Shown here: piece after piece, positions 8,333 through 17,841 of the stretch
Layout: every line of letters starts with the position of its first letter
How positions within the stretch are numbered: the stretch's first letter is position 1
Source: an uncultured Sterolibacterium sp.
GTDB lineage: Bacteria; Pseudomonadota; Gammaproteobacteria; Burkholderiales; Rhodocyclaceae
Direction: 5' to 3'
NCBI GenBank assembly: GCA_903904605.1
Contig: CAIVDC010000076.1
Coordinates: 1 to 64,000 of the forward strand
Length of the DNA: 64,000 bases
The notes under the pieces: generated by a model
Told to the model about the DNA's origin: nothing
What the model saw: only the letters and a program-made list of their open reading frames with translations
Database searches by the model: none
Position numbers and translations under genes: made by a program

Positions 8333-10483
8333 CTACTCCAGTACCGGCGCGATGCGGCAAAGCAGGCCGCGGAGGTGGTAGGTGCCCATCGCCGGATCGT
8401 AGGGCGGGCCGTTCCTGGTCAGCATGTTGGCGTTGGACTTCCAGACGCCGTGCTCGGGTCCTTCCTCTTCCGGAAACCACCAGCCGTGTTCGACATGGAT
8501 CACTTTCGGGTCCACGTCGGTCGTCACCTTGGCCCGCTGCTGGATTTTCCCGCGCAGGGTTTCGATCCAGACCCAGTCCCCGTTTTTGATGCCGAGAGGC
8601 GCAGCGGTCTCGGGATGAATTTCGACCAGAGGATCCGGGTGCGCCTTGCGCAATCGGGGCAATTGCCGATGTTCCGAATTGAAGAAGAACGGAATGCGCG
8701 CCCCGGTCGTCAGCACGAGCGGGAAGTCCTTGGCCACGTCGGGCGTGGACAGGGGACTTTCCGGCGGCTCTTCATAGTAGGGCAGCGGGTCGTAGCCCAT
8801 GGCTTCGAGCCTTGTGGCATACAGTTCAATTTTTCCGCTCGGGGTCTTGAAGCCGCCCTCCTTGTACTTTCCGTAGCGGAAGGGCAGTTTGTGGAATCCG
8901 GTTTCGGCCAGTTCCGCGAAGGTCTTGCCGCTCCCCCCGCTGAGAAGCTGCGCCTCGAGAACCTCCTCCAGCGATTCGGTGCCCACCGGAAGATTCATCT
9001 TCCGCGCGAGTTCGATGAATATTTCCTCGTCGGCCTTGCACTCGCCGATCTGCACCGATTTCTGCTGGGCGAAGATCACGTTCGCCGCAACCGTGGGCAG
9101 GCCGGCGAGCGTAGTCAGTTCAGGCCAGGAGGCTGCCGGCAGGACGATATCGGCCAGCTCGGCAGTCGGCGTCATGAACAAATCGGCCACCACCAGCAGG
9201 TCGAGCTTGAGCAGCGATTCGTAAGCTTGCTTGGCGTTGGCGTAGGTGGTCAGGGTATTGTTGCCGAACACCAGGAAGGCCTTGACCGGGTAGGGCAGGC
9301 CCTCGCGCATCGCTTGCAGCAAGGTGGGAATGTGCGCGGCAGGCAGGTCGGCGCCTTCGCCGGCGAGCATCTTGAAGCGGTCGGCGCCCAGGCGCTTGGC
9401 ATTCATCTCCGGGGAGAGGTTTTCGATCAGGCTGGGGAATTTGCCCAGACCCTTCACGCCGAACACCCATCCGCCCGGAACGTCGATATTTCCGGTCAGG
9501 GCAGGCAGCATGGAAATTGCCCGGATGGTTTGAATGCAGTTCGGCGTGTGCTCGATCGCGCAGCCCCATTCCATCATCGAAGGCTTGGTCGCGGCATACA
9601 GGCGCGCCGCGGCGCGAATTTTCTCGGCCGGCACCCAGGTGATCGGCGCGGCCCATTCGGGACTGTAGTCGCGCACCCGTTCGGCAAGCGCGTCGAAGCC
9701 ATGGGTCCACTGCTCGACGAACGCGGCATCGTAGAGCTTCTCTTCGATGATCGCATGCAGCATCGCCAGCGCCAGGGCATCGTCGGTGCCTGGCCGCAGT
9801 TGCAGCCAGATGTCGGCGCGCTTGGCGAGTTGCGTGCTGCGCGGGTCGACCACGATGATCTTGGGGTTGCCCTTCAAGGATTCCCTGGCATCAAACCGGG
9901 TCTCGCCGTCCGGTCCCGAGTTGAGCGGATTGTGGCCCCAGTACACGATGCACTCCGGTGCCGTGCCGCCGGTGAAGTCGCACACCGGAAAATCGCCGAA
10001 GGTGAGGATGGTGGTGTTTACCCGGGGATGAAAGCATTGCGCAAAGCCGGGTTCGCACCAGTTGGGCGTCCCCAGCGCGTGGGCGAAGCGGGAAACCCAG
10101 CGGATGTGATGCCGGCCGGTTCCCGTACCAAGCGCGATCGCTTCTGCGCCGTGCTCGTCCTTGATGGCCTGCACGCGGCTGGCAATTTCATCAAGGGCCT
10201 CATCCCAGGAGATGCGCTGCCACTTCCCTTCGCCGCGCTTGCCCGTCCGCCTCAGCGGATACTTGAGCCGGTCCGGGTGATAGACGAGTGCCATCGTGTT
10301 CGCGCCGATGGGACACAACGAGCCCTTGTTGAGCGGGGAAGCGCGATCGCCGACGACCTTGCTCAGCTTTCCGTCAGTGACGTGCAGATCGACGCCGCAG
10401 CCGCCATGGCAACTGCGGCAGACGCTCTTCAAGATCCTGGTCTCCGGCACGCCCTCAGTCATCTCATCCACGCTCTGATCCAT
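8333..10483 (-). CDS. Molybdopterin-dependent oxidoreductase, catalytic subunit
   Basis: 716 aa, DMSO-reductase superfamily. A [4Fe-4S] site is formed by C22-x2-C25-x3-C29 (CRSCHGGC) and C57 (KGSLCPIG). It is followed by the bis-MGD domain ([28 protein letters not shown]) and the C-terminal molydopterin-binding domain (VEIHPETAAPLGIKNGDWV). A candidate Mo ligand is the Cys in GTPNWCEPG. No twin-arginine signal is present, so it should be cytoplasmic. Closest annotation classes are COG0243 oxidoreductases of unknown substrate. It is in series with two cupins and a transhydroxylase-like pair, suggesting a second redox step on the hydroxylated product; that is inference. No dedicated electron-transfer subunit lies beside it. 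Confidence 0.88.
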   Translation of the reverse strand: MDQSVDEMTEGVPETRILKSVCRSCHGGCGVDLHVTDGKLSKVVGDRASPLNKGSLCPIGANTMALVYHPDRLKYPLRRTGKRGEGKWQRISWDEALDEIASRVQAIKDEHGAEAIALGTGTGRHHIRWVSRFAHALGTPNWCEPGFAQCFHPRVNTTILTFGDFPVCDFTGGTAPECIVYWGHNPLNSGPDGETRFDARESLKGNPKIIVVDPRSTQLAKRADIWLQLRPGTDDALALAMLHAIIEEKLYDAAFVEQWTHGFDALAERVRDYSPEWAAPITWVPAEKIRAAARLYAATKPSMMEWGCAIEHTPNCIQTIRAISMLPALTGNIDVPGGWVFGVKGLGKFPSLIENLSPEMNAKRLGADRFKMLAGEGADLPAAHIPTLLQAMREGLPYPVKAFLVFGNNTLTTYANAKQAYESLLKLDLLVVADLFMTPTAELADIVLPAASWPELTTLAGLPTVAANVIFAQQKSVQIGECKADEEIFIELARKMNLPVGTESLEEVLEAQLLSGGSGKTFAELAETGFHKLPFRYGKYKEGGFKTPSGKIELYATRLEAMGYDPLPYYEEPPESPLSTPDVAKDFPLVLTTGARIPFFFNSEHRQLPRLRKAHPDPLVEIHPETAAPLGIKNGDWVWIETLRGKIQQRAKVTTDVDPKVIHVEHGWWFPEEEGPEHGVWKSNANMLTRNGPPYDPAMGTYHLRGLLCRIAPVLE

Positions 10484-10493
10484 CCGCGGTTCT

Positions 10494-10841
10494 TCAGTCT
10501 TTGGTCTCGGGCACGATCAAGTGCAGCAGCTTGATTTCGCCGTTGGCGCCCGGCCGGATGACGGCGGCCTCGTTCGGACCCAGATAGACACCGGCGCCCT
10601 TGGTCACCGGGTAGGCCTGCTGATTGAGGTTGATGACGGCATCTCCCTCCATCAGATAGATCAGCTCGTGCGTTCCTGTCTTTGCGTTCGCCTTCAGCGT
10701 GTCGTCGCCTTTCAGCCAATGGAGTTTGGCCAGGACATTCTTGGCCCCGCACAGCGCCTCGTTGAGAATCTCGGCGCTCGAGCCGGCCCCGGCCACGCTT
10801 TGCCGGGCACATTCGTCGGTCTTGATAAAAGTTAAGCTCAT
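10494..10841 (-). CDS. Small cupin-domain protein 1
   Basis: 115 aa single-domain cupin. The beta-barrel motif region reads GTHELIYLMEGDAVINLNQQAYPVTKGAGVYLGPNEAAVIRPG. The metal-binding pattern is partial: one His (THE) and an Glu are visible, while the usual HxH pair is not. It may be a binding or structural cupin rather than a dioxygenase. It sits 10 bp upstream of the molybdopterin oxidoreductase gene and 29 bp downstream of a second cupin, so co-transcription is likely. Function unknown. Confidence 0.8.
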   Translation of the reverse strand: MSLTFIKTDECARQSVAGAGSSAEILNEALCGAKNVLAKLHWLKGDDTLKANAKTGTHELIYLMEGDAVINLNQQAYPVTKGAGVYLGPNEAAVIRPGANGEIKLLHLIVPETKD

Positions 10842-10870
10842 GTCGTTTCCCTAGTAAGTGGCGCTCGTGT

Positions 10871-11284
10871 TCAGCTCTGAACCCAGACCTTGCCGTCAAT
10901 CTTTTCCCAGAGAAGGTCGTCAGGGGTGCCATCGAGGATGGTCGTCTGAAACCGGTTGGGCGCCTGGAATTCAAAGTAGAAGAGCGGCTCGGTCGCACGC
11001 AGGCGGTGCTTCTCTTCGGCGGGAATGAAGATCATGTCGCCGGGGCCGACCTTGGTCACGCCTTCCTCGCTCTCGACCGTCGCCTGTCCTTCCATGATGA
11101 AGTAGAAATGCTCGCAGTTCTTGTGCATGTGATACGGAGAGGCCGCGCCCTTCTTGTAGTGCATGACCCCGGCCAGCATGTGATTGATGTTCGAGATCTC
11201 CTTGCTCACAAAGAAGATGCGTTCCCGCCCGGGAACCGTCGATACGAGCTTTGGCAGCTCGTTTTCGTGAAAGAGATAAGCCAT
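10871..11284 (-). CDS. Small cupin-domain protein 2
   Basis: 137 aa cupin. It has a good metal-binding motif 1 (SPYHMHKNCEHFYFIMEGQATV: H-x-H with a downstream E/H) and motif 2 (GDMIFIPAEEKHRLRA). This resembles metal-binding cupin_2 proteins of aromatic pathways. A strong AAGGAG ribosome site precedes the ATG. It is only distantly similar to cupin 1, so the two are not a fresh tandem duplication. It could bind, isomerise or tautomerise a polyhydroxylated intermediate, but no specific reaction can be assigned. Confidence 0.82.
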   Translation of the reverse strand: MAYLFHENELPKLVSTVPGRERIFFVSKEISNINHMLAGVMHYKKGAASPYHMHKNCEHFYFIMEGQATVESEEGVTKVGPGDMIFIPAEEKHRLRATEPLFYFEFQAPNRFQTTILDGTPDDLLWEKIDGKVWVQS

Positions 11285-11322
11285 AACTTCTCCTTGATTT
11301 AGTTTTGGTAATAGATGGATTG

Positions 11323-12159
11323 CTACGCCGAGGCTTCGATGGCCCCGAGATAAATGCTCTGCTCCTTTAGGTGCACGTCAAGCCGGGGCCTGTCGAGAAT
11401 TTGCAGCTGGTAGGCGCCGCTCCCCGGTTTCAGATTGCTGAAGCGAAATTCGCCGAAGGTGTCGCTCGTCTGCTCTGCGACGACGCTACCCTGCTGCAGC
11501 AGCTTGACATGAACGCCGTCTGCGCACTCCTCCACGCCCTTTACCGTCTTGGTCAGCGCGCCGCCGATGAATACCGAGAAGAAACGCACCAGATTGCGGT
11601 AATACACCCGCGGTCTGGTCCCAAGTTCGGGGGACAGCACTTCGAGCCCGTCGCGCTCGACCAGCTGTTGCATTTCGGCATCGGTCACGTGCAGCGTTCG
11701 CATCGCCTGGGTCGGACACATCTGCGAACCGCGCGTCTTGGTCCAGCCCTGGTCGAGCAGATGGGCATCGAAGGGCCAGGCTTGCGGCAGCTGTTTCTCT
11801 TCGTTCCAGAATACCGCTTGGTAGGGGCAGGCTTCGACGATCTGTCTTTGGCCTCGCGCCTTTTCCGGATGGATGATCACGATCCCGTCATCGCGCTTGA
11901 CCACCGCACCGTCTTTCGCGGCCTTCAGGCACGGCGGGTTGTCGCAGTGATTGCACATGACCGGCAGGTAGCTCACCTCGACCATCGGCTTCTGGCCTGT
12001 CTCGCGCGCGCGGATATCGATCCAGCGCTGCCCGTGTTTCTGCATTTCCGCGGCATAGCCGGGAAATTCGTTGCCGTAGTACTCGTCGTGGCAGGACAGT
12101 GCGCAACCATTGCAGTTAAAGCACTTGGCCACGTCGATCACGAGGTTCCATTTCTTCAC
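11323..12159 (-). CDS. Transhydroxylase-like Fe-S subunit (beta), third-cluster cysteines missing
   Basis: 278 aa, GTG start overlapping the large-subunit stop (GTGA). It matches the small subunit of pyrogallol-phloroglucinol transhydroxylase: [29 protein letters not shown] and [12 protein letters not shown] give eight cysteines, enough for two [4Fe-4S] clusters. In the family, as I recall it, a third ferredoxin motif reads C..CAHLL; here the same place reads [12 protein letters not shown], so both Cys are gone, and only one Cys (QMCPTQ) remains further on. The C-terminal 90 residues ([14 protein letters not shown] ... [20 protein letters not shown]) form the family's Ig/transthyretin-like domain. 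There is no signal peptide. It should pair with the large subunit encoded directly upstream. Confidence 0.88.
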   Translation of the reverse strand: MKKWNLVIDVAKCFNCNGCALSCHDEYYGNEFPGYAAEMQKHGQRWIDIRARETGQKPMVEVSYLPVMCNHCDNPPCLKAAKDGAVVKRDDGIVIIHPEKARGQRQIVEACPYQAVFWNEEKQLPQAWPFDAHLLDQGWTKTRGSQMCPTQAMRTLHVTDAEMQQLVERDGLEVLSPELGTRPRVYYRNLVRFFSVFIGGALTKTVKGVEECADGVHVKLLQQGSVVAEQTSDTFGEFRFSNLKPGSGAYQLQILDRPRLDVHLKEQSIYLGAIEASA

Positions 12160-15100
12160 AGCGCCACCTCCTGCTCTTCGCGCTTCCCGGGCGCGGTCTT
12201 CAAAACTGCGCTGCCGTCCCAGAGCTCCACCTGGATCAGGCAGGAGTTGCAGGCCGTTCCGGTGACCTTCTTGGCGATCGAACGCTTGGGCGTCAGCTGG
12301 TTGATGCAGCCGCCCCGATCGACCGAATGGCCGGGCTCGCCCATCGGATCATAGACGCCCGAGGCGCTGTACGAATGGACCACGCCGTCGGGCAACCGTC
12401 CCGTCACTTCCGCGGCGCAGACCACGGAGGCGCGATCGTTGTAGGCCAGGACCAGATCGTGCATATTGATCCCGCGCGCCAAAGCATCCTGCGCACTTAT
12501 GCGGAGGGTCCAGTAGTAGTAGCCGTCGATCAGCACGCGGTGCTCGCGAATGTCGTTGGTCGAGCTGTCCTTGCCGTCGTTCATGGTGTGATAACTGAAT
12601 CGCGAATGTGGCGAGATCAGCTGCAACGGATAGCGCTTAAAGTCCTCCGACTGAGCCCCCTCCCAGGAAGGCAGATATTTGACGATCGGCGGGCGCTCCG
12701 GATCGTTGGCGTCGAAATGCTTGAGGCTCGAGCACTCGAATTCGAACTTGCCGGACTGGGTCTGCAGGCCTTCGAGGTAGTTCTCGCTATAGTCGCCTGG
12801 CAACGGATGTGGCTCCGGCACGTCCTTCTTCCGTCCTTCGTAAAACCACCGGTTCGAGGGTGGATCGCGCTGATCTTCCGGCGACGGCGGGACAACGAAA
12901 TAGCCCTTCTTCAGAAACTTCTTCCAGGAGATGTGCTTGGGCAGATCCGAAGCGTCGAACATCTTCTTCACCCAGTTGAGCTCGGTCATGCCCTCACAGA
13001 AATAGGTGCCGAGGCCCAGCCGCGAGCCAAGTTCGGTGAAGATCTGGAAATCCGACTTCGACTCTCCCAGGGGCTCGATGCATTTGTGCTGCATCAGAAC
13101 CACCCGGTGGTTCATCTGGGTCTGGCCATGCAGCGCATATCCGCCGGTTCCGCCGAATTCGCTGATGTCGTAGCGTTCGTAGTTGGTGCACGCCGGCAGG
13201 AGAATGTCGGCATACTTGGCCTCGCCCTCGAACCAGATGGACTGATTGACGACAAACGGCAGCTTGTCGGTCCGGTAGGATTTGACGTAGCGGTTGGAGT
13301 CGTTCATCGTCCCGAACGATGCCCCACCATACTTGTAGAGCATCTGGATGGTCGAGTGCCCGGCTTTCGGGTAGCTGAATTTCTGGAACTGGCCTTCGAT
13401 CGTCTGGCCATCCCACGGGTAACCTTCCGCCTTGCCTTCGAGGATCGCCTCGGGAATCTGTAGCCGGGGCACTTTCTGTGACGAGGTATTGAACGACGGG
13501 AGTTGCGGCATGCGCAAATACAGGCTGACGCCCAGGGCGGTCGAGGTAAGGTCGCCGGACATGCCGCCATCGGCATAGCCCGGAAACGAGAAGCCCAGAT
13601 CGATCGGCGTGCCCCACTGAAGCAGTCCGTAATTGACGCCTGGCTTTCCTACGCCCTGCATGGCCATCAGGCAGGCCATGGTCCGCGCCCATTGGATGCC
13701 CGTTGCCGATCGGCAGGCACCGCCGTGGCCGTTGCCCCAACTGCCGGCGCCCAGATAAGTCTTCCTGCTTGCCCAGCGCCGCGCCAATGCGCGCACTTCC
13801 CGGGCCGGAACGCCGGTTTCGCTTTCCTGCCATTCGGGAGTCTTGGCTATGCCATCCTCTTCGCCCAGCAGGTAGTCGCGCCATTTTTCGAAACCCAGGC
13901 AGCGATCGGCGACGAATTTCTTGTCGTAGGTGTCGTCGGTAATCCACACGTATGCGATGGCCATGCCCATCGCCGCATCGGTCGCGGGCTTGGGCGCAAT
14001 CCACTTTCCGCCGAGCAAGGCGGCGGTATGATTGAGGTACGGATCGATATGAACAACTTCGATGCCCATTTCCTTCAGCCACTGGCGGCGTGGCGTCCCT
14101 TCATGCGCTGAATATGAGCCGCTGGTGGTTTCCGGATCGGCCGACCAGAACACGACCATTTCAGCTTCCTTCATCAGGTCCTCGACCAGGCCATAGGTCT
14201 CGACCTGGCCCAGGCGCATGCTGTAGCCGTAATGGTGCATCGCGCCCCAATACCAGCCTTCCCAACTGTCCGGGTTGTGCATCACCTTGGTCGTGCCGAT
14301 GGCGTTGAAGAACTTGTAGGCGGCGCTGATGTAATAGCCGATGTTGCCCCAGGTATGGTGCGAACCGTGGTTGCACATGATCGCGCCCTGGCCATAATCG
14401 CGCTTCACGCGCTTGATTTCCGAAGCGACGATATCGAGCGCCTCGTCCCAACTGATCCGGACATAGCCGGAAATGCCGCGATTCTCGCAATTGCGTTCGC
14501 CGTTTGGATCGAAGTCGACGCGCTTCATCGGATACAGCAGGCGATCCGGCGAATAGATGGTGGATTTCTGGCAAACCGTATGCGACGCCATCGAGGTTTG
14601 ACGGGGCGGCGTCCAGCGCTTGCCTCTGGCCTCGATGGACCAGGTCGGCGCGTCGGTGTCGTCAAACTCTATCGGCGTCAGTCGGACTACCTTGCCGTCC
14701 TTGACATGCACGAAGGCCGGGCCGCCGTTGGTATTGGTCACGTAACGCGTGACGCCGTTGCCCAAGTCGGTGCCGTATTCCCAATGCAGCGTCGGAATCA
14801 TGTTCAGCGTCTGGGTGAACCAGACCACCAGGTCGTCAGGACCATCGGCTTGCAGCTGAAAACCCTTGATCGCCTCGACGCGCTCGATCTCATCGACATG
14901 CAAGCTGAATAGCCGCAGGCCGAGTTCGGCGCTGGCGACCGTTACCTTGATGTCCGGCGCCTTGTGCAGGCCGCGGCCCGAAATGACCTTGCCATTCTCG
15001 AAAGTAAAATAGCGTGCGACCGCATTGTCTTTGGTGCGCATCTGTGCGGTAAAATTCTTCTCGGCGAGGTGCTTGGCGAATTTCGGATGGCGGCGCGCCA

Positions 15101-15164
15101 TGAACCGAACAGCCTGCAGGAGACCCCACAGGACAACTGTGAACTTGACGTCGGCGGATCGCAT
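12156..15164 (-). CDS. Transhydroxylase-like molybdopterin large subunit with N-terminal SCP2-like domain
   Basis: 1002 aa. Residues 140-1000 align along their length with the large subunit of pyrogallol-phloroglucinol transhydroxylase: [89 protein letters not shown]-like [13 protein letters not shown]. The family Mo ligand Ser corresponds to S300 (NPDSW) and the active-site His to H269 (SHHTWGN). As in that family there is no N-terminal Fe-S motif. Unusual is the first 125 residues: a hydrophobic helix, then [15 protein letters not shown]...[13 protein letters not shown]...[13 protein letters not shown], an SCP2 sterol/lipid-carrier-like domain. The expected chemistry is non-oxygen hydroxylation of a phenolic ring; the SCP2 domain suggests a hydrophobic substrate. 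Ribosome site GGGAGAAAG supports the ATG at 15164. Confidence 0.88.
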   Translation of the reverse strand: MRSADVKFTVVLWGLLQAVRFMARRHPKFAKHLAEKNFTAQMRTKDNAVARYFTFENGKVISGRGLHKAPDIKVTVASAELGLRLFSLHVDEIERVEAIKGFQLQADGPDDLVVWFTQTLNMIPTLHWEYGTDLGNGVTRYVTNTNGGPAFVHVKDGKVVRLTPIEFDDTDAPTWSIEARGKRWTPPRQTSMASHTVCQKSTIYSPDRLLYPMKRVDFDPNGERNCENRGISGYVRISWDEALDIVASEIKRVKRDYGQGAIMCNHGSHHTWGNIGYYISAAYKFFNAIGTTKVMHNPDSWEGWYWGAMHHYGYSMRLGQVETYGLVEDLMKEAEMVVFWSADPETTSGSYSAHEGTPRRQWLKEMGIEVVHIDPYLNHTAALLGGKWIAPKPATDAAMGMAIAYVWITDDTYDKKFVADRCLGFEKWRDYLLGEEDGIAKTPEWQESETGVPAREVRALARRWASRKTYLGAGSWGNGHGGACRSATGIQWARTMACLMAMQGVGKPGVNYGLLQWGTPIDLGFSFPGYADGGMSGDLTSTALGVSLYLRMPQLPSFNTSSQKVPRLQIPEAILEGKAEGYPWDGQTIEGQFQKFSYPKAGHSTIQMLYKYGGASFGTMNDSNRYVKSYRTDKLPFVVNQSIWFEGEAKYADILLPACTNYERYDISEFGGTGGYALHGQTQMNHRVVLMQHKCIEPLGESKSDFQIFTELGSRLGLGTYFCEGMTELNWVKKMFDASDLPKHISWKKFLKKGYFVVPPSPEDQRDPPSNRWFYEGRKKDVPEPHPLPGDYSENYLEGLQTQSGKFEFECSSLKHFDANDPERPPIVKYLPSWEGAQSEDFKRYPLQLISPHSRFSYHTMNDGKDSSTNDIREHRVLIDGYYYWTLRISAQDALARGINMHDLVLAYNDRASVVCAAEVTGRLPDGVVHSYSASGVYDPMGEPGHSVDRGGCINQLTPKRSIAKKVTGTACNSCLIQVELWDGSAVLKTAPGKREEQEVAL

Positions 15165-15228
15165 GCTTTCTCCCTGATTCTGCGAGACGGGCTAGTTTCC
15201 CTTTCTTCTCGCCGCAAACTCTGTCTAT

Positions 15229-15242
15229 TGAAAGAACTTTCA
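15229..15242. promoter_or_regulatory. Inverted repeat TGAAAG-AA-CTTTCA (operator candidate)
   Basis: A 6-bp inverted repeat with a 2-bp centre lies 65 bp upstream of the transhydroxylase large-subunit start, in the divergent promoter region shared with the binding-protein gene at 15388. It is suitably placed for a regulator. It lacks the T-N11-A form typical of LysR sites, so the binding protein is unknown. Confidence 0.4.
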
Positions 15243-15267
15243 GGGAGCGATTCTAGAGGCTGTACTG

Positions 15268-15280
15268 ATCACCAAGTGAT
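15268..15280. promoter_or_regulatory. Inverted repeat ATCAC-CAA-GTGAT (operator candidate)
   Basis: A second short inverted repeat sits 26 bp from the first, in the same 223-bp divergent region. The wider context TGATCACCAAGTGATTCA is nearly symmetric. It could be an operator; no regulator can be assigned. Confidence 0.4.
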
Positions 15281-15387
15281 TCACTATCTTGCGATGTTGA
15301 TCGAAGATATGCATACGGCCGAGCACAAAGATCATTGGAGAGGTATTCTGTACGAACAAAAACCCTAACCCACCTCAGGAGAGAACA

Positions 15388-16551
15388 GTGAAAAGATTGA
15401 TGAAACTAGTCCTGGCCGCAGCCTGCCTCGTTGCCGCGACCGCCAGCTTGGCCGCGGAGCCGTTCAAGATAGGCCTGATACTGCCGCTCTCCGGTCCGTT
15501 CGCCTCGACCGGCAAGCAGATCCTGACCGCGGCCAATCTCTACATGCAGCAAAAGGGGGACACCGTTGCCGGGCGCAAGATCGAACTCATCGTGAAGGAC
15601 GATGGCGGCCTGCAACCGGAAGTCACCAAGCGCCTCGCCCAGGAACTGGCCACCCAGGACAAGGTCAATGTCCTGGCCGGTTTCGGCCTGACGCCGCTGG
15701 CTTTCGCCGCGGCGCCGATCGCCACCCAGGCGAAGATCCCCATGGTGGTCATGTCGGCGGCGACGGACTCCATTCCCCAGCGTTCCCCCTACATCGTCAG
15801 GACATCCCGGAACATGTTCCAGCTCACGGCCCCCATGGCGGACTGGGCGGCGAAAAACAAGATCAAGACGGTGATCACCCTGGTTTCGGATTACGGGCCG
15901 GGCATCGACGCGGAAGGGATCTTTACCAAGCGCTTTGCCGAAAACGGCGGCAAGATTCTGGACACGCTGCGCGTCCCGCTGAAGAACCCCGACTTTGCGC
16001 CCTTCCTGCGGCGGATCAAGGACTCCAAACCGGATGCACTCTTTGTCTTCGTCCCCTCGGGCGTGGGGAGCGCGGTGATGAAGCAGTTCACGGAGAAGGG
16101 ACTTGGCGCCGCCGGCATCAAGCTGATCGGCACGGGTGACGTGCTGGATGACGACATCCTGCCCGGGATGGGCATGGAGGCGGTCGGCATCGTGACCGCC
16201 GACAACTACTCGGCAGCCCACGATTCTCCCGAAAACAAGGCCTACGTCGCCGCCTTGAGGAAGTTTTCCGGCAGCAACATGCGTCCCAACGTCATGTCCA
16301 TTGGCGGCTACGACGGCATGCATCTGATCTACGAAGCCCTGAAGAAAGCCGGCCCCGACGCCGACGGCGATAAGCTGCTCGCCGCGATGAAGGGCACGAG
16401 TTGGGTCAGTCCGCAGGGACCCGTGCACATCGATCCGGAAACACGCGATATCGTGCAGGACATCTACATCCGTCGTTCGGAAATGGTGAAGGGCGAGGTG
16501 TACAACATCGAGTTCGACAAGTACGAGAACTTCAAAGCCCCGATCCATTGA
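15388..16551 (+). CDS. Liv-type ABC transporter substrate-binding protein
   Basis: 387 aa, GTG start with an AGGAG ribosome site 7 bases upstream. The Sec signal peptide is [25 protein letters not shown]. The mature chain begins [28 protein letters not shown], the typical Peripla_BP_6 opening. [20 protein letters not shown] and [20 protein letters not shown] near the C-terminus are also family features. It is divergent from the transhydroxylase genes and has no permease beside it, so it may serve LivHMGF with a different substrate range. It resembles the binding protein at 6078 in layout, including a similar C-terminal PETG/RDIVQ..Y.RR stretch. Confidence 0.9.
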   Translation: MKRLMKLVLAAACLVAATASLAAEPFKIGLILPLSGPFASTGKQILTAANLYMQQKGDTVAGRKIELIVKDDGGLQPEVTKRLAQELATQDKVNVLAGFGLTPLAFAAAPIATQAKIPMVVMSAATDSIPQRSPYIVRTSRNMFQLTAPMADWAAKNKIKTVITLVSDYGPGIDAEGIFTKRFAENGGKILDTLRVPLKNPDFAPFLRRIKDSKPDALFVFVPSGVGSAVMKQFTEKGLGAAGIKLIGTGDVLDDDILPGMGMEAVGIVTADNYSAAHDSPENKAYVAALRKFSGSNMRPNVMSIGGYDGMHLIYEALKKAGPDADGDKLLAAMKGTSWVSPQGPVHIDPETRDIVQDIYIRRSEMVKGEVYNIEFDKYENFKAPIH

Positions 16552-16584
16552 GCGAGGTCCGGAGCCCGGCATCGGCGATGTCAT

Positions 16585-16602
16585 CCGGGGCCGCCGCCCC
16601 GG
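16585..16602 (+). terminator. GC-rich hairpin after binding-protein gene
   Basis: CCGGGGC and GCCCCGG form perfect 7-bp arms with a CGCC loop, 34 bp past the stop of the binding-protein gene. No T-run follows, so termination strength is uncertain. Confidence 0.45.
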
Positions 16603-16687
16603 CGGTGACCGGCTTCGCCGCCTGATTCCCTCTGCGGGGCGCCGGAGCCTCTATAATCCGCCTGCCTTGACGAACCTAGACCCGCCC

Positions 16688-17326
16688 ATGAAATTCCGCA
16701 TCATTCCGGTCACCCCTTTTCAGCAGAACTGTTCGCTCCTGTGGTGCGAAGAAACGGGAGAGGCTGCCGTCGTCGATCCCGGCGGCGACCTTCCGCAGAT
16801 CATCGATGCGGCCAGTCAGTTGCAGGTGCGTATCGTGAAAATCCTTCTCACGCACGGCCATATCGATCATGCCGGCGGCACGGCGGCGCTCGCGTCGCAA
16901 CTCGGGGTACCGGTGGAAGGCCCGCAGCAGGAGGAGCGCTTCTGGATCGATCAACTGCCGCAACAAGGACGGATGTTCGGTTTTCCGCACGTGGAGTCCT
17001 TCACCCCCGATCGCTGGCTCAATGATGGCGACCAGGTGCGTTTCGGCAACGTCACTCTCGACGTGCTGCACTGCCCTGGCCATACGCCCGGGCATGTGGT
17101 GTTCTTTTGCGCCCAGGCGAAGCTGGCGATCGTCGGCGATGTGCTTTTCCAGGGGTCGATCGGCCGCACCGACTTTCCGCGCGGCGACCACGAAACCCTG
17201 ATCCGCTCGATCCGGGGCAAACTCTGGCCGCTGGGCGACGAGGTGAGCTTCATTCCCGGCCACGGGCCGATGTCCACCTTCGGCGCGGAGCGGCGCAGCA
17301 ACCCCTACGTCTCCGACCGCGCCTGA
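16688..17326 (+). CDS. MBL-fold metallo-hydrolase (glyoxalase II / YcbL-like)
   Basis: 212 aa from the ATG at 16688 ([15 protein letters not shown]); the TTG at 16667 in the ORF track adds unrelated residues. The metallo-beta-lactamase motif [11 protein letters not shown] (about residue 55), later [29 protein letters not shown] and [10 protein letters not shown] give the full set of binuclear metal ligands. This layout matches the short glyoxalase-II-like YcbL/GloC group, which hydrolyses S-lactoylglutathione or related thioesters. It is a monocistronic gene, convergent with mscL. Confidence 0.9.
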   Translation: MKFRIIPVTPFQQNCSLLWCEETGEAAVVDPGGDLPQIIDAASQLQVRIVKILLTHGHIDHAGGTAALASQLGVPVEGPQQEERFWIDQLPQQGRMFGFPHVESFTPDRWLNDGDQVRFGNVTLDVLHCPGHTPGHVVFFCAQAKLAIVGDVLFQGSIGRTDFPRGDHETLIRSIRGKLWPLGDEVSFIPGHGPMSTFGAERRSNPYVSDRA

Positions 17327-17338
17327 CCGGACCGGTGG

Positions 17339-17767
17339 CTATTTCTTCAGCGCGTCGCGGATCTCGCGCAACAACAGGACATCCTCCGCCGGCGCAGCGG
17401 GTGGAGCGGGGGGCTTGGGCTGTTCCCGCTTCAGGCGGTTGATCTGTTTGACCATGATGAAGATGATGAAGGCCAGGATGGCGAAATTGATGGCGATGGT
17501 CAGGAAATTGCCCCAGGCGAATACCGGTATGCCGGCTTTTCTGACTTCGGCCAGTGTCATGCTCACCCCGGGCGGAACTTCCTTCAGGGCGATGAAGTAA
17601 TTGGTGAAATCCAGACCGCCGAGAATGCGGCCGACGACAGGCATGATCAGATCGCCGACCACCGAATCGACTATCTTGCCGAAAGCTCCGCCGATGATGA
17701 CCCCGACCGCGAGATCGATGACGTTGCCCTTGACCGCGAACTCCTTGAATTCCTGCATGATGCTCAT
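17339..17767 (-). CDS. mscL: Large-conductance mechanosensitive channel MscL
   Basis: 142 aa. It starts [46 protein letters not shown], the standard MscL N-terminus and first transmembrane helix. The second helix is [19 protein letters not shown], followed by the cytoplasmic C-terminal helix ending [11 protein letters not shown]. The upstream ORF extension to 17821 is not family sequence. A GGGAGAAG ribosome site precedes the ATG at 17767. It acts as an inner-membrane pore that opens under osmotic down-shock. Confidence 0.97.
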   Translation of the reverse strand: MSIMQEFKEFAVKGNVIDLAVGVIIGGAFGKIVDSVVGDLIMPVVGRILGGLDFTNYFIALKEVPPGVSMTLAEVRKAGIPVFAWGNFLTIAINFAILAFIIFIMVKQINRLKREQPKPPAPPAAPAEDVLLLREIRDALKK

Positions 17768-17841
17768 GGTTCTCTTCTCCCGGGACGGCGCTTCCATGCT
17801 GCGGCTGGTTCGATGAAACACATGGTAGCAGGAGCCGGCGC

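Noticed and set aside
8249-10534. 761-aa plus-strand ORF opposite the molybdopterin oxidoreductase
   Set aside because: It is rich in Arg, Gly, His and Gln with no family likeness, a typical high-GC antisense shadow of the clear enzyme on the other strand.
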